DNA of 64,000 nt from Pseudomonas anguilliseptica (GCF_021375795.1 NZ_JAEIOI010000005.1:1-64000), one strand, 5' to 3'. Counted from the first letter of the stretch, positions 1 through 9,615 are shown. Notes: generated by a model from the sequence alone, not told the origin. Program-made: numbers and translations.

Positions 1-175
1 CAAGCGCAAAATCTACGGGAGCCGCGACGAAGCGCGGAGCGATGTATTCGATTACATCGAGATGTTTTACAACCCCAAGCGACGACATGGTTTCGCTGAG
101 AAGCTGTCACCGATAGAGTTCGAACGTCGTTATTTTCTGAGGCAGGATGGTCTCTAGAAAACCGGGGCCTATTCA
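1..175 (+). mobile_element. Right end of an IS3-family insertion sequence (partial)
   Basis: The window opens inside an IS3-family element. The transposase reading frame stops at TAG (155-157). The DNA from about 147 to 175, read on the minus strand, starts TGAATAGGCCCCGG and continues into TTTTCTAGAGAC. This resembles the terminal repeat of IS3-group elements, which typically begin TGAAC-GCCCCGG and contain an AGAC block. The stop codon therefore lies inside the terminal repeat, as is usual in this group, and the element most likely ends at 175. The next three bases (TAT) would be one copy of a target duplication. The left end is outside the window, so this cannot be verified here. Confidence 0.7.
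2..157 (+). CDS. IS3-family transposase OrfB, C-terminal fragment (runs in from outside the window)
   Basis: Last 51 residues of an IS3-family OrfB (rve/DDE integrase fold). The visible stretch holds the conserved block that follows the catalytic core: F-DYIEMFYN, then PKRRHG, then LSPIEFE. These are near-invariant at the C-terminus of IS3 transposases. All three catalytic acidic residues and the partner OrfA lie upstream of base 1, so intactness of the element cannot be judged. Family assignment is secure. Confidence 0.9.
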   Translation, partial: KRKIYGSRDEARSDVFDYIEMFYNPKRRHGFAEKLSPIEFERRYFLRQDGL

Positions 176-268
176 TATGCCCTTGCTATGCTTTGCCTCG
201 TCGCTCACCGCCGGTGGGCGTGTTTGATCGTTGTTCTGCCCCTTCCTTACTACTTGTTGGAGGCCGCC

Positions 269-601
269 ATGGCTGGTTGGTATGAACTGACAAAAAACGA
301 TAAAGGCCAGTTCTTTTTCGTGTTGAAAGCGGGTAACGCCGAGATAATTTTGCGCAGTGAACAGTATGAGAGCCGCGCCGCCGCCGAGGGTGGGATTGCC
401 TCGGTGCAGAAGAATGCTGCGGCCGATGAACGTTATGAACGCAAGGATGCCAGCGATGGGCGTTTTTACTTCAACCTCAAGGCGGCCAACCATCAAGTGA
501 TCGGCACCAGCCAGATGTACAAGGCGGCGGCCAGCCGCGAGGTCGGCATCGAGTCGGTCAAGAGCAACGGCCCGACCACCAGCATCAAGAGTGACCTGTA
601 A
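269..601 (+). CDS. DUF1508 (UPF0339, YegP-like) protein
   Basis: A 110-residue cytoplasmic protein made of two copies of the roughly 48-residue DUF1508 unit: WYELTKNDKGQFFF..LKAGN near residues 4-50 and RYERKDASDGRFYF.LKAAN near 53-100. Each copy has the family pattern of a beta hairpin followed by a helix with a GI-SV motif. The ATG at 269 was chosen because it has a good ribosome binding site (TTGGAGG at 257-263) and the DUF1508 fold starts immediately after it; the frame is open upstream but lacks family sequence. The two-unit length is typical. The molecular role of the family is unknown. It lies 93 bp beyond the IS3 end, so its native promoter may have been separated from it by the insertion. 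Confidence 0.88.
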   Translation: MAGWYELTKNDKGQFFFVLKAGNAEIILRSEQYESRAAAEGGIASVQKNAAADERYERKDASDGRFYFNLKAANHQVIGTSQMYKAAASREVGIESVKSNGPTTSIKSDL

Positions 602-716
602 GCCCAGGTGCACGCTGGCTCAGGCTGGCGTGCACCGGCTGCTCAAGCTGATGGGCATGCCCTTGTGATCGATCAGGGGCCTAGGTAACGTGAGCGCACT
701 TTTCAGGAGTGCCACG

Positions 717-1388
717 ATGCGTTTCATCCGCCCGTTCTGCTTTGCCTTGCTGCCACTGCTTGCCAGTTGCCAGGTGTTTACCGACAAACCTACTGAAACC
801 GCGCCCACGCAGAGCCGCCTGCAGGGTGAACTCAGCTTGAACGCGGGACAACTGCGCTTTCGCCCCTGCCAGGAGCAGCGCCAGTTTGTGGTTGAGGATG
901 CCGGCGCAAACGGACTGAGCCGCGATGCAGCCGGCCTTCTGGCTGATGGCCATGGCAGCCTGTATGTCGATATGCGTGGGCAGTTGCAAGCCAGCCCCCA
1001 GAAGGATGTCGATGGCAAATTTATCCCCAGCCAGGTGTATCGCCTACAAGCCGAAGGGCCTGGCTGTGGTGACATCAACTTCGCCCGTACGCTGCTAAGG
1101 GCCAGCGGCCACGAACCGGACTGGAACATTGCTGTAAGCAACCAGGGGCTGGTCCTGCATCGTCCGGGGCAAGAGCCACAGGCACTGCCCTATCTGGAAG
1201 AACAACTGCCGGAAGGCCGTCTCAACCTGAGCAGCGAGGCCAATGGCCAGCGGCTTGAGCTCTGGGTGGCCAAGCAACGCTGTGTCGACAGCATGAGTGG
1301 TGCCGTCCAGCACCTGAGTGCCGAGTTGCGTCTTAACGATCAGGTCCTGCGCGGCTGCGGTTACCTCGGCGGCGCGCGCAACGACTAA
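717..1388 (+). CDS. COG3650-type lipoprotein
   Basis: A 223-residue predicted outer-membrane or periplasmic lipoprotein. A short basic start (MRFIRP) and hydrophobic stretch lead to the lipobox L-A-S-C with the lipidated Cys at residue 18. The mature part contains a domain with C-EQRQF at its start and the GHEPDWNIAV motif, which resembles the G-EPGW-- motif of COG3650-type proteins. Cysteines are spaced as if to form disulfides (about residues 52, 114, 183, 209). Start 717 is preferred over an in-frame GTG at 690 because it follows CAGGAG and puts the signal peptide at the N-terminus. Family function is not established; a carbohydrate- or ligand-binding role is only a guess. Confidence 0.75.
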   Translation: MRFIRPFCFALLPLLASCQVFTDKPTETAPTQSRLQGELSLNAGQLRFRPCQEQRQFVVEDAGANGLSRDAAGLLADGHGSLYVDMRGQLQASPQKDVDGKFIPSQVYRLQAEGPGCGDINFARTLLRASGHEPDWNIAVSNQGLVLHRPGQEPQALPYLEEQLPEGRLNLSSEANGQRLELWVAKQRCVDSMSGAVQHLSAELRLNDQVLRGCGYLGGARND

Positions 1389-1484
1389 CTGAGTCGCAGC
1401 AATGCGCAGTGAGCTGAGATAGATCAGCGACCTGCCTGGTGATTGACCTAAACTGACAACGAAGTCAGCCAAAGGAATATCACT

Positions 1485-2492
<1,008 letters not shown>

Positions 2493-2505
2493 CACTCAGC
2501 ATGTC

Positions 2506-2536
2506 AGGCCGCTGCCCGTGATCGGCGGCGGCCTTT
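2506..2536 (+). terminator. Possible terminator after gap
   Basis: Hairpin with arms AGGCCGCTGCC (2506-2516) and GGCGGCGGCCT (2524-2534), one mismatch, ending in a short TTT. It begins 14 nt after the gap stop codon. The T run is short, so this is a moderate call. Confidence 0.45.
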
Positions 2537-2613
2537 AAGCACCGATCAGGCGTATAATCGCCGCCTTTTAAAAGCAGCCGGGTTGCCTCCGGCCCTGAAA
2601 GTGGATCGCCTTC

Positions 2614-4230
2614 ATGCTCCGTATCACTGAACTCAAGCTGCCCCTCGACCATCCCGAAGAAGCCCTGCGCCCGGCCATCGTCCAGCGCTTGGGCATCACC
2701 GACAGCGAGCTGCTCGATTTCACCCTGTTCAAGCGCAGCTACGATGCGCGCAAGAAATCCACCGAGCTGCACTTTATCTACACCATCGATTGCCAGGTCA
2801 GCGATGAAGCGGCGCTGCTGCACAAGCTCGCCGATGACCGGCATATCAGCATTGCCCCTGACACATCCTACAAGCCGGTTGGCTACGCTCCGCACGACCT
2901 CACCGAACGCCCGCTGGTGGTCGGCTTTGGCCCCTGCGGGATTTTCGCCGCGCTGATTCTCGCCCAGGCGGGCCTGAAACCCATCGTGCTGGAGCGCGGC
3001 ACCGAAGTGCGCCAGCGCACCAAGGACACCTGGGGCCTGTGGCGCAAGAAGGTGCTCAACCCCGAATCCAACGTGCAGTTTGGTGAAGGCGGTGCCGGCA
3101 CTTTCTCCGACGGCAAGCTGTACAGCCAGATCAAAGACCCCAAGCATTACGGACGCAAGGTGCTGCATGAGTTCGTCAAAGCCGGCGCGCCGGACGAGAT
3201 TCTCTATGTCAGCAAGCCGCATATCGGCACCTTCCGCCTCACCGGCGTGGTTGCCACGATGCGCGAGGAAATCAAGGCCCTGGGCGGCGAAGTGCGCTTC
3301 CAGCAGCGCGTCACTGATGTGCTGATCGAAGACGGCCAGCTCAAGGGCGTGGTGCTCGACAGCGGCGAGCAGATTCTCAGCCGTCAGGTAATCCTGGCCC
3401 TGGGCCACAGCTCGCGTGACACCTTCCGCATGCTGCACAAGCGTGAAGTATTTATGGAAGCCAAGCCGTTCTCGGTGGGCTTCCGCATCGAGCACCCGCA
3501 GGGCCTGATCGACCGCGCGCGCCTGGGTAAATACGCCGGCCACCCCAAGCTCGGTGCTGCCGATTACAAACTGGTGCACCACGCCAAGAACGGCCGCTCG
3601 GTCTACAGCTTCTGCATGTGCCCGGGCGGCACCGTGGTCGCGGCCACCTCGGAGCCGAACCGCGTGGTGACCAACGGCATGAGCCAGTATTCGCGCAACG
3701 AGCGTAACGCCAACTCGGGCATCGTCGTTGGCATCACTCCAGAGCAGGATTACCCCGGCGGCCCGCTGGCCGGTGTTGAACTGCAGGAACGTCTGGAGTC
3801 TCAGGCCTATCTGCTCGGCGGCAGCAGCTACGAAGCACCGGGGCAACTGGTTGGCGACTTTATCGCCGGCAAGCCGTCTACTGAGCTGGGTAGTGTCGAG
3901 CCGTCGTACAAACCAGGCATCAAACTGGGCGACCTGGCCCTGGCATTGCCGGACTTCGCCATCGAGGCGATCCGCGAAGCGCTTCCGGCCTTCGGCAAGC
4001 AGATCAAAGGCTTCGATCTGCATGACGCGGTGCTGACCGGCATCGAGACCCGCACCTCTTCGCCACTGCGCATCACTCGTGGCGCGGATATGCAAAGCCT
4101 CAACGTGCGCGGCCTGTACCCCGCCGGTGAAGGTGCTGGTTACGCCGGCGGCATTCTCTCCGCCGGGGTGGACGGCATTCGTGTGGCCGAAGCGCTGATT
4201 CGCGACATGCTCGGCATTGCTGAAAGCTAA
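2614..4230 (+). CDS. FAD-dependent dehydrogenase (COG2509 family)
   Basis: A 538-residue cytosolic flavoprotein. An N-terminal domain of about 90 residues (starting RITELKLPLDH) precedes a Rossmann FAD-binding motif VVGFGPCGIFAA near residue 108, with the ribose-binding acidic residue in VLERG. Further family blocks are GEGGAGTFSDGKL near 160, the central LGHSSRDT and the C-terminal EGAGYAGGILSAGVDG, which closes over the FAD. The architecture matches COG2509 uncharacterised FAD-dependent dehydrogenases related to BaiN/HI0933-like proteins; the substrate is unknown. A TATAAT-like box lies at 2553-2558, about 55 bp upstream, and may be its own promoter. It converges with the DUF488 gene on the other strand. 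Confidence 0.82.
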   Translation: MLRITELKLPLDHPEEALRPAIVQRLGITDSELLDFTLFKRSYDARKKSTELHFIYTIDCQVSDEAALLHKLADDRHISIAPDTSYKPVGYAPHDLTERPLVVGFGPCGIFAALILAQAGLKPIVLERGTEVRQRTKDTWGLWRKKVLNPESNVQFGEGGAGTFSDGKLYSQIKDPKHYGRKVLHEFVKAGAPDEILYVSKPHIGTFRLTGVVATMREEIKALGGEVRFQQRVTDVLIEDGQLKGVVLDSGEQILSRQVILALGHSSRDTFRMLHKREVFMEAKPFSVGFRIEHPQGLIDRARLGKYAGHPKLGAADYKLVHHAKNGRSVYSFCMCPGGTVVAATSEPNRVVTNGMSQYSRNERNANSGIVVGITPEQDYPGGPLAGVELQERLESQAYLLGGSSYEAPGQLVGDFIAGKPSTELGSVEPSYKPGIKLGDLALALPDFAIEAIREALPAFGKQIKGFDLHDAVLTGIETRTSSPLRITRGADMQSLNVRGLYPAGEGAGYAGGILSAGVDGIRVAEALIRDMLGIAES

Positions 4231-4239
4231 TCCAGCACA

Positions 4240-4635
4240 TTACATCCTGTCGGCGTAGCAAACCGGCGAGCTGGGCGGTCCACGTCGCGCCAGCTCGTCC
4301 TCGAGAAACTCGGCCAACACCTGGGCATTGTTCAACTGCGTATCACGGGCAGCGAACAGCAGAGTTAATACGCCCTGTTCGGCCAGTTCCAGCAGCCCTT
4401 GCCAATATTCAGGGTGGGCCGCCAACTCGATACGATACTGAGCACGGAATGCCTCAAACGCTTGCGGCTCGTGGGCAAACTGCCGGCGTAATTGCGTGGA
4501 CGGCGCCACCTCCGGCAACCAGGCCTCCAGCTGCAACTTCGTTTTACTTATCCCACGCGGCCAGAGGCGATCAACCAACACTCGCCGACCATCCGTTGCC
4601 GAGCTGGCTTCATATACTCGCTTGCACTGGATCAT
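4240..4635 (-). CDS. DUF488 family protein (YeaO-like)
   Basis: 131 residues, the usual size for DUF488. The diagnostic block VLVDRLWPRG is at residues 19-28, followed by W-PE-APS--LR and a C-terminal AARDTQLNNA--L-EFL segment. The family is small, cytosolic and of unknown function; some members are proposed to act as nucleases or in stress responses, but that is not established. It is the third and last gene of a minus-strand run (EamA transporter, cysteine-synthase-fold enzyme, DUF488), 63 bp behind its neighbour, so co-transcription is plausible. Confidence 0.85.
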   Translation of the reverse strand: MIQCKRVYEASSATDGRRVLVDRLWPRGISKTKLQLEAWLPEVAPSTQLRRQFAHEPQAFEAFRAQYRIELAAHPEYWQGLLELAEQGVLTLLFAARDTQLNNAQVLAEFLEDELARRGPPSSPVCYADRM

Positions 4636-4698
4636 CAGCCCGCCCTCCTTACATGCCCAGGCGCCAGCGTCCCATGGCCACGTCGTTCACCAGCCGCT

Positions 4699-5793
4699 CT
4701 ACAGTCCAGCCGTAGCCACTTCAGCTGACAGAACGAGCCCTTGTTCGGCGCAACCGGCCACGGCTGCGATCAGCGGCGCGAGATCAAAGCCCTGTGCCTG
4801 CAGCCAGTTCTCGTCGTAATAGGTGGTGGCATAGCGTTCGCCACCATCACAGAGAATTGCCACCACCGAACCGGATTCCCCCGCCGCGACCATGCGTTGC
4901 GCCACCAGCAACGCGCCGATCAGATTGGTGCCGCTGGAGCCACCCACCTTACGCCCCAGGCGCTGCGCCAGGTAATGCATGGCCGCCAGCGACAGGGCAT
5001 CCGGCACCTTGCACATCGCGTCGATCACCGACGGCAGAAAGGACGCCTCGACCCGTGGCCGGCCGATGCCTTCGATCCGCGAGCCACAGTCCAGGCTCAG
5101 GCTGGCATCGCCGGTGCGGTAGTAATCGAAAAACACCGAACGCTCAGCATCAGCGCAGAACACCTGAGTGTTGTGGCGGCGATAACGCACATAACGCCCC
5201 AGGGTTGCCAGGGTGCCGCCGGTGCCAGGGCTGGACACCAGCCAGCTCGGCTCAGGGAAACGCTCGCTGCGCAGCTGCTGGAAGATCGACTCGGCGATGT
5301 TGTTGTTGGCGCGCCAGTCGGTGGCGCGTTCGGCGTAAGTGAACTGATCCATAAAATGCCCGCCGCTCTCACGGGCCAGGCGTTCGGACTCGGCATAGAT
5401 CTGCGTGGGATCCTGCACCAGATGGCTCTGGCCGCCGTAGAAGGCGATCTGCGCGATCTTCTCCTTCGAAGTGCTGGCCGGCATCACCGCGATAAACGGC
5501 AGCCCCAGTAAGCGGGCGAAATAAGCCTCGGAAATCGCCGTGGAGCCGCTGGAGGCCTCAATCACCGGGGCGCCGGGTTTGAGCCAGCCGTTGCATAGCG
5601 CATAAAGAAACAGCGAGCGCGCCAGGCGGTGTTTGAGGCTGCCGGTGGGGTGACTGGACTCGTCCTTGAAATACAGCTCGACGCCCGGAAAACCCGGTAG
5701 CGCCAGGGGGATCAGGTGGGTGTCGGCGCTGCGCTGAAAATCCGCCTCGATAATACGGATCGCCTCGCGCGCCCAGGTTCTTGAATCACTCAT
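4699..5793 (-). CDS. PLP-dependent cysteine synthase-family enzyme, Cds1-type cysteine desulfhydrase candidate
   Basis: 364 residues of fold-type II PLP enzyme. The Schiff-base lysine is K54 in [11 protein letters not shown], the phosphate-binding loop is PGTGGT near 190, and the substrate-binding block [12 protein letters not shown] is near 79-90. The sequence, notably [11 protein letters not shown] and [14 protein letters not shown], resembles the subgroup containing mycobacterial Cds1 L-cysteine desulfhydrase rather than CysK/CysM. It would release sulfide, ammonia and pyruvate from cysteine; other beta-replacement reactions cannot be excluded. The gene lies 10 bp downstream of an EamA-type exporter, whose E. 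coli namesake exports cysteine and O-acetylserine, which suggests a cysteine-handling operon. Confidence 0.8.
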   Translation of the reverse strand: MSDSRTWAREAIRIIEADFQRSADTHLIPLALPGFPGVELYFKDESSHPTGSLKHRLARSLFLYALCNGWLKPGAPVIEASSGSTAISEAYFARLLGLPFIAVMPASTSKEKIAQIAFYGGQSHLVQDPTQIYAESERLARESGGHFMDQFTYAERATDWRANNNIAESIFQQLRSERFPEPSWLVSSPGTGGTLATLGRYVRYRRHNTQVFCADAERSVFFDYYRTGDASLSLDCGSRIEGIGRPRVEASFLPSVIDAMCKVPDALSLAAMHYLAQRLGRKVGGSSGTNLIGALLVAQRMVAAGESGSVVAILCDGGERYATTYYDENWLQAQGFDLAPLIAAVAGCAEQGLVLSAEVATAGL

Positions 5794-5803
5794 CGCATGC
5801 TCC

Positions 5804-6709
5804 TCAATCCAACACCCCAGCCGGCAGCACAGGTGCCGTACGCCACTGACTCAACAGCACGCCGGTAAACACCAGCGCAGCGGCCAATACCTGCATGCCA
5901 TTAAGGCTCTCCCCCAATAACAGAATGGCAAACAGCAGCGTGAACACCGGGATCAGGTTGGTAAAACCCGACGCCCGGCTGGCCGGCAAGCGGCTGACAC
6001 CGAAGTTGTACAACCCATAAGCGCCCACCGTGACCAGAATACCGAGGTAAGCCACAGCGCCCAGGCCCATGGGGCTGATACGGGTGGGCAACGGCTCGGT
6101 AACCAGGGCCAGCGGCAGAAAAAACAAGGTGCCGACAAAGGCCACCATGGCGGTCAGTAGAAAGGGCGAATAACGCGCGGACAGGTGCTTGAGCAGCAAG
6201 GTGTAACCCATGGCGCAGAGCATCGCCAGCAGCTCGTAGAAGTTGCCGAGAATCGGGTTGCTGGCGTGTTCATCGGCACTGCCGGCCAGGCTCAGCCATA
6301 CCGCACCAATCACCGCGAGCAGAAAGCCGGCCAACGTCGTGCGGCTGATCCGTTCACCCAGAAAGATAAACGCCCCCACCGCGACCAGCAGCGGCAGCAA
6401 GGCCGTCACCATGCCCGCTTGCGCGGCGCTGGTGTGCTGCAGGGCCAGGGCTTCGAAGAGGAAATACAGACAGGGTTCGCAGGCGGCCAGGCCCAGCAGA
6501 TACTTCCAGTCACCCGCGCGGTAGTGCATCTGCCCACGCCAGCGCCAGGCCAGCAGAAACACCAGGCTGCCAAGGGCCATGCGGCCGAAGATCACCCACA
6601 GCGGCGGCAGCTCGGCAAAGGCCAGTTTCAGCGCAATAAAGGAACTGCCCCACAGCGCCATGGCGATCACCAGGCAGATCACCGCGATGCCCCTTCCCTG
6701 CTCACGCAT
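5804..6709 (-). CDS. DMT superfamily EamA-type transporter
   Basis: 301 residues with about ten hydrophobic segments and an internal two-fold repeat of the EamA domain (first repeat starts near [12 protein letters not shown], second near [18 protein letters not shown]). This is standard for inner-membrane drug/metabolite transporters of the DMT family. The start is set at the ATG whose complement ends at 6709, giving MREQGRG and then the first membrane span; an upstream in-frame start would add 34 arginine- and leucine-rich residues unlike the family. It heads the operon with the cysteine desulfhydrase-like gene, so a cysteine-related efflux substrate is a reasonable inference, not shown by the sequence. 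Confidence 0.85.
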   Translation of the reverse strand: MREQGRGIAVICLVIAMALWGSSFIALKLAFAELPPLWVIFGRMALGSLVFLLAWRWRGQMHYRAGDWKYLLGLAACEPCLYFLFEALALQHTSAAQAGMVTALLPLLVAVGAFIFLGERISRTTLAGFLLAVIGAVWLSLAGSADEHASNPILGNFYELLAMLCAMGYTLLLKHLSARYSPFLLTAMVAFVGTLFFLPLALVTEPLPTRISPMGLGAVAYLGILVTVGAYGLYNFGVSRLPASRASGFTNLIPVFTLLFAILLLGESLNGMQVLAAALVFTGVLLSQWRTAPVLPAGVLD

Positions 6710-6810
6710 ACCCAAGCCCCTGACTAAAGGCTGCAGTGTAGAGAGGCTGGCGCGGCGCCGACAGATACAGTCAGCGCCGCGAACTGTGCGGGGTAGTTCG
6801 AGACGAGACA

Positions 6811-6840
6811 ACCGTCGCGGCTAAAGTCCCTCCCACAGGA
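6811..6840. repeat. REP-like Pseudomonas intergenic motif
   Basis: The stretch containing GTCGCGGCTAAAG and CTCCCACAGG resembles the repeated extragenic palindromes widespread in Pseudomonas (GCGGCTAAAGCCGCTCCTACAGG type). It lies between the EamA gene start and the phaG stop. Only one copy was seen in this window, so the call rests on resemblance. Confidence 0.4.
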
Positions 6841-6860
6841 AGCGCGACGCAAGCGGCACC

Positions 6861-7193
6861 TTATTGTTCCCAGGGTTTACCGCGCGTTTGCTCGTTGATC
6901 CGCAACTTCTGCTGCAACGCGGCCTTGGCCAGCATATGGGCGCTGACCGGTGCGGTGATAAACAGAAACAGGGCGATCAGCAGCTCATGCAAGCTGACGC
7001 CCTCACCGCGAAAGCTGAAGTAGATCAGCGAGGCGATCACCATGCCGCCCACACCCAGGGTGCTGGCCTTAGTCGGGCCGTGCAGGCGCATAAAAAAGTC
7101 CGGCAGGCGGTACAGGCCGATTGCGCCGATCAGTGCGAACAGGCTGCCGATCAGCAGAAACAGCGCCACCAGCCCTTCGATCCAGGTATCCAT
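6861..7193 (-). CDS. phaG: PhaG/MnhG subunit of the multisubunit monovalent cation/H+ antiporter
   Basis: 110 residues with three membrane segments and the MnhG/PhaG signature (LIGAIGLYRLPDFFMRLHGPTKASTLG at 18-44). It is the last subunit of the Mrp/Sha/Pha complex in the inner membrane, which exchanges Na+ or K+ for protons and supports pH and salt tolerance. Subunit G is small and required for assembly in studied systems. Unlike the other subunits, which overlap or nearly touch, phaG is separated from phaF by 162 bp containing a long palindromic repeat, so its expression may be partly uncoupled. Confidence 0.9.
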   Translation of the reverse strand: MDTWIEGLVALFLLIGSLFALIGAIGLYRLPDFFMRLHGPTKASTLGVGGMVIASLIYFSFRGEGVSLHELLIALFLFITAPVSAHMLAKAALQQKLRINEQTRGKPWEQ

Positions 7194-7222
7194 TCAGCAG
7201 TCTCCGTAGAACGTTGAACGTT

Positions 7223-7348
7223 TTTACGATCTCGCGAGCTAGAGCCATGCAAGGCAAGAACAGGCGAGGATGCGGAGTTTACGAGCTGTAAATGAGCAAT
7301 CCGAGCCTGTTCTTAACGCAGCAGGGCCGATGCGCAGCAGATCGTAAA
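7223..7348. repeat. Long nested palindromic element between phaF and phaG
   Basis: About 126 bp with three nested inverted repeats: outer arms TTTACGATCT (7223-7232) and AGATCGTAAA (7339-7348), middle arms AAGAACAGGC (7256-7265) and GCCTGTTCTT (7305-7314), inner arms TTTAC (7278-7282) and GTAAA (7288-7292). It fills nearly all of an otherwise gene-free gap in the pha operon. From memory, very similar palindromes occur in many copies between genes of Pseudomonas genomes. A folded RNA would form one long rod-like stem, so it may modulate expression or mRNA decay downstream of phaF. Confidence 0.7.
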
Positions 7349-7355
7349 CTCGTTC

Positions 7356-7625
7356 TCATTCGATGATGTCGCCGCGCAGCAGGTACTTGGCCACTGCCAC
7401 CGTGCCGATAAACCCCATCACCGCAATCAGCAGGGCCGCTTCAAAATACAGGTCCGAACTCAGCCAGATGCCGAACAACACCAGCATGGCGATCGCGTTG
7501 ATATACAGGGTATCCAGGGCGAGGATGCGGTCGGGCAGATCCGGGCCGATGATCAGACGCGCCATGGTCAGTACCAGGGCCGCGCCGATGATCACCAGGC
7601 ACAGCGGGATCACGTAGGCGAGCAT
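7356..7625 (-). CDS. phaF: PhaF/MnhF subunit of the cation/H+ antiporter
   Basis: 89 residues, three predicted membrane spans, with the family motif ARLIIGPDLPDRILALDTL (residues 22-40). MnhF/PhaF is a small integral subunit of the Mrp-type antiporter. Its start codon at 7625 overlaps the end of phaE by 16 bp, indicating coupled translation. Length and motif match the family well. Confidence 0.9.
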   Translation of the reverse strand: MLAYVIPLCLVIIGAALVLTMARLIIGPDLPDRILALDTLYINAIAMLVLFGIWLSSDLYFEAALLIAVMGFIGTVAVAKYLLRGDIIE

Positions 7626-8113
7626 GTGAACACCTCCAGCAGTGGGGCTTCGTAACGCTGTTTGATTTCCGCGACCAAGGCGTCGGCGTCCGGCACGTCC
7701 AGGCCGTGCACCAGGAGCATCTTGCGGTCATCGCTGAGGTCAGCAGACACCGTGCCGGGGGTCAGGGAGATGATGCTGGTGAGCATGGTCAGGGCCAGTT
7801 CATCTTCCAGCAGCATGGGGATTTCCACGAACGCCGGACGCAGCTTGGTGGTCGGCCCGAGGATCAGCTTGGCCACCTGCAGGTTGGCGGTGACGATATC
7901 GCCGAGGATCCGCAGCAGAAACAGGCACAGCTTGAACGGTTTGTGCACCCGTGGCGGGTTGATCCAGAACACCTGGGTCAACAGCGGAATCGCCCAGCCG
8001 AGCAGCGCTCCGAGCAGCCAGTGGCCCAGACTCAGATCATTCATCAACAACAGCCAGACCAGCAGCAGGCACAAGCTCAGCAGCGGATGGGGTAACCAGC
8101 GACGTGCTTTCAT
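7610..8113 (-). CDS. phaE: PhaE/MnhE subunit of the cation/H+ antiporter
   Basis: 167 residues. Two N-terminal hydrophobic segments (LLSLCLLLVWLLLM and the one around LGALLGWAIPLL) are followed by a soluble cytoplasmic portion with L--IISLTPGTVSADL, the typical MnhE signature. The ATG overlaps the phaD stop in an ATGA junction. It forms part of the inner-membrane Mrp/Pha complex. Full length. Confidence 0.9.
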   Translation of the reverse strand: MKARRWLPHPLLSLCLLLVWLLLMNDLSLGHWLLGALLGWAIPLLTQVFWINPPRVHKPFKLCLFLLRILGDIVTANLQVAKLILGPTTKLRPAFVEIPMLLEDELALTMLTSIISLTPGTVSADLSDDRKMLLVHGLDVPDADALVAEIKQRYEAPLLEVFTCSPT

Positions 8114-9615
8114 CGTTCAGCTCCCGATTCGATGATTTGCCGGTACAACGCCAGGTCATGCAGCTGGCTGGCGGTGGCCTCGACGTAACTGAGCAGCGGC
8201 GCGGCGCCAACCATCAGCAGCAGGCTGAGCAGCAGCAAGCCGGCGCAGGCCAGCAACCGAACGTAATCCAGTTCGGCGCTGTCCAGCTGGCTCAAGCCGA
8301 CACGCCAGAACAGCATGCTGCCGGCACGGCTCAGGGCCACCAGAGTCAGCAGGCCGCCGCCCAGCACCACGGGCCACAGCATAAGCGCCTGCACACCCGG
8401 CTCCACCGAGCGCAGCAGCAACAGTTTGCCGATAAACCCAGACAGCGGCGGCAGGCCGGCCACAGCAATCGCGCCGAAGAAGAACAAACCGCCGAGCAGA
8501 TGCGGGTTCTGCAACGCCGGGCCTTGCACCAGCAGCCCTTGCTTGTCGCCGCGCTGACGGGCAATCAGATCAGCAAGCAGGAACAGCCCACCGGCCACCC
8601 ATGTGCTGTGCACCAGGTAATAGAGCGCACCAGCCAAGGCTTGCTCAGTGCCAATGGCAATACCGGCGAGCAAGGTGCCGACCGACACCACCACCAGATA
8701 GGCCAACAGCCCCTGCAGGCTGACCGCCGCCAAGGCGCCGATCACACCCAGTGCCAGGGTCAGCAAGGCAATCGGCCAGAGCCAGTCATTGGCCATATTG
8801 GCCAGGCTGCCAGCATCGTCACCGAAGATCAGCGTGTATACGCGGATGATCGAATACAGGCCGACCTTGGTCATGATCGCAAACAGCGCAGCGACCGGCG
8901 CAGTGGCCGAGGCATAGGCCTTGGGCAGCCAGAAATACAGCGGCAGAAACGCCGCCTTGAGGCCGAACACCACCAGTAGCAACAACCCGGCAGCACCGAG
9001 CAGCGCTGCATCATCCGGCCCGGCTGCGGCCACCCGACTGGCCATATCCGCCATGTTCAGGGTACCGGTGATGCCATACAGCACGCCGACCGCAAGCAGG
9101 AAGAACGCCGAGCCCACCAGGTTCAGCACCACGTAATGCAAGCCTGCGCGCACCCGCTCTGCCCCGCCGCCATGCACCAGCAGCGCATAGGAGGCGATCA
9201 GCAGGATTTCGAAGAACACAAACAGGTTGAACAGGTCCCCGGTGAGAAAGGCGCCATTGATGCCCATCAGCTGGAACTGGAACAGCGCATGGAAACTCTG
9301 CCCACGTTCATCGTCGCCACGCATCGCATAGAGCAAGGCAAAGCTGCCGAGTACCGCCGTAACCACCAGCAGCAAAGCGCTCAGCCGATCGAGCAGCAGG
9401 ATGATGCCGAACGGCGCCGCCCAGTTACCGGCGGCATATACCTGCAGCACGCCCTGGTCAGCCAGCCAGAGCAAATAGCCACTCAATGGCAGCAGCAACA
9501 GAGTCGCCACCAACGACAGGCTGCGTTTGACCCGCAGGCTCAGGCCCGCGCCGAGCAACAACAAGCTGCCGGCAAACATCGGCAGCAAAATGGGCAGGAT
9601 CAAGCCGTGGTTCAT
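8110..9615 (-). CDS. phaD: PhaD/MnhD subunit of the cation/H+ antiporter (NuoN/M-like)
   Basis: 501 residues and about 14 membrane spans. It belongs to the proton-translocating antiporter family shared with complex I subunits NuoL/M/N. Visible signatures include the stretch AAFLPLYFWLPKAYASATAPVAALF near 240-265, which contains the conserved lysine and proline of the channel helix, and the helix with the conserved glutamate (NLFVFFEILL near 125-134). ATGA overlaps couple it to phaC upstream and phaE downstream. Confidence 0.92.
   Translation of the reverse strand: MNHGLILPILLPMFAGSLLLLGAGLSLRVKRSLSLVATLLLLPLSGYLLWLADQGVLQVYAAGNWAAPFGIILLLDRLSALLLVVTAVLGSFALLYAMRGDDERGQSFHALFQFQLMGINGAFLTGDLFNLFVFFEILLIASYALLVHGGGAERVRAGLHYVVLNLVGSAFFLLAVGVLYGITGTLNMADMASRVAAAGPDDAALLGAAGLLLLVVFGLKAAFLPLYFWLPKAYASATAPVAALFAIMTKVGLYSIIRVYTLIFGDDAGSLANMANDWLWPIALLTLALGVIGALAAVSLQGLLAYLVVVSVGTLLAGIAIGTEQALAGALYYLVHSTWVAGGLFLLADLIARQRGDKQGLLVQGPALQNPHLLGGLFFFGAIAVAGLPPLSGFIGKLLLLRSVEPGVQALMLWPVVLGGGLLTLVALSRAGSMLFWRVGLSQLDSAELDYVRLLACAGLLLLSLLLMVGAAPLLSYVEATASQLHDLALYRQIIESGAER

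Noticed and set aside
4636..4704. Out-of-frame stretch reading [23 protein letters not shown] followed by a stop on the minus strand, just beyond the cysteine desulfhydrase-like gene
   Set aside because: It looks like a protein tail in another frame and hints at a frameshift, but the main enzyme already has full length with no missing core; the frame has a stop immediately before the stretch and no start codon, so it is left as chance or a very old remnant.
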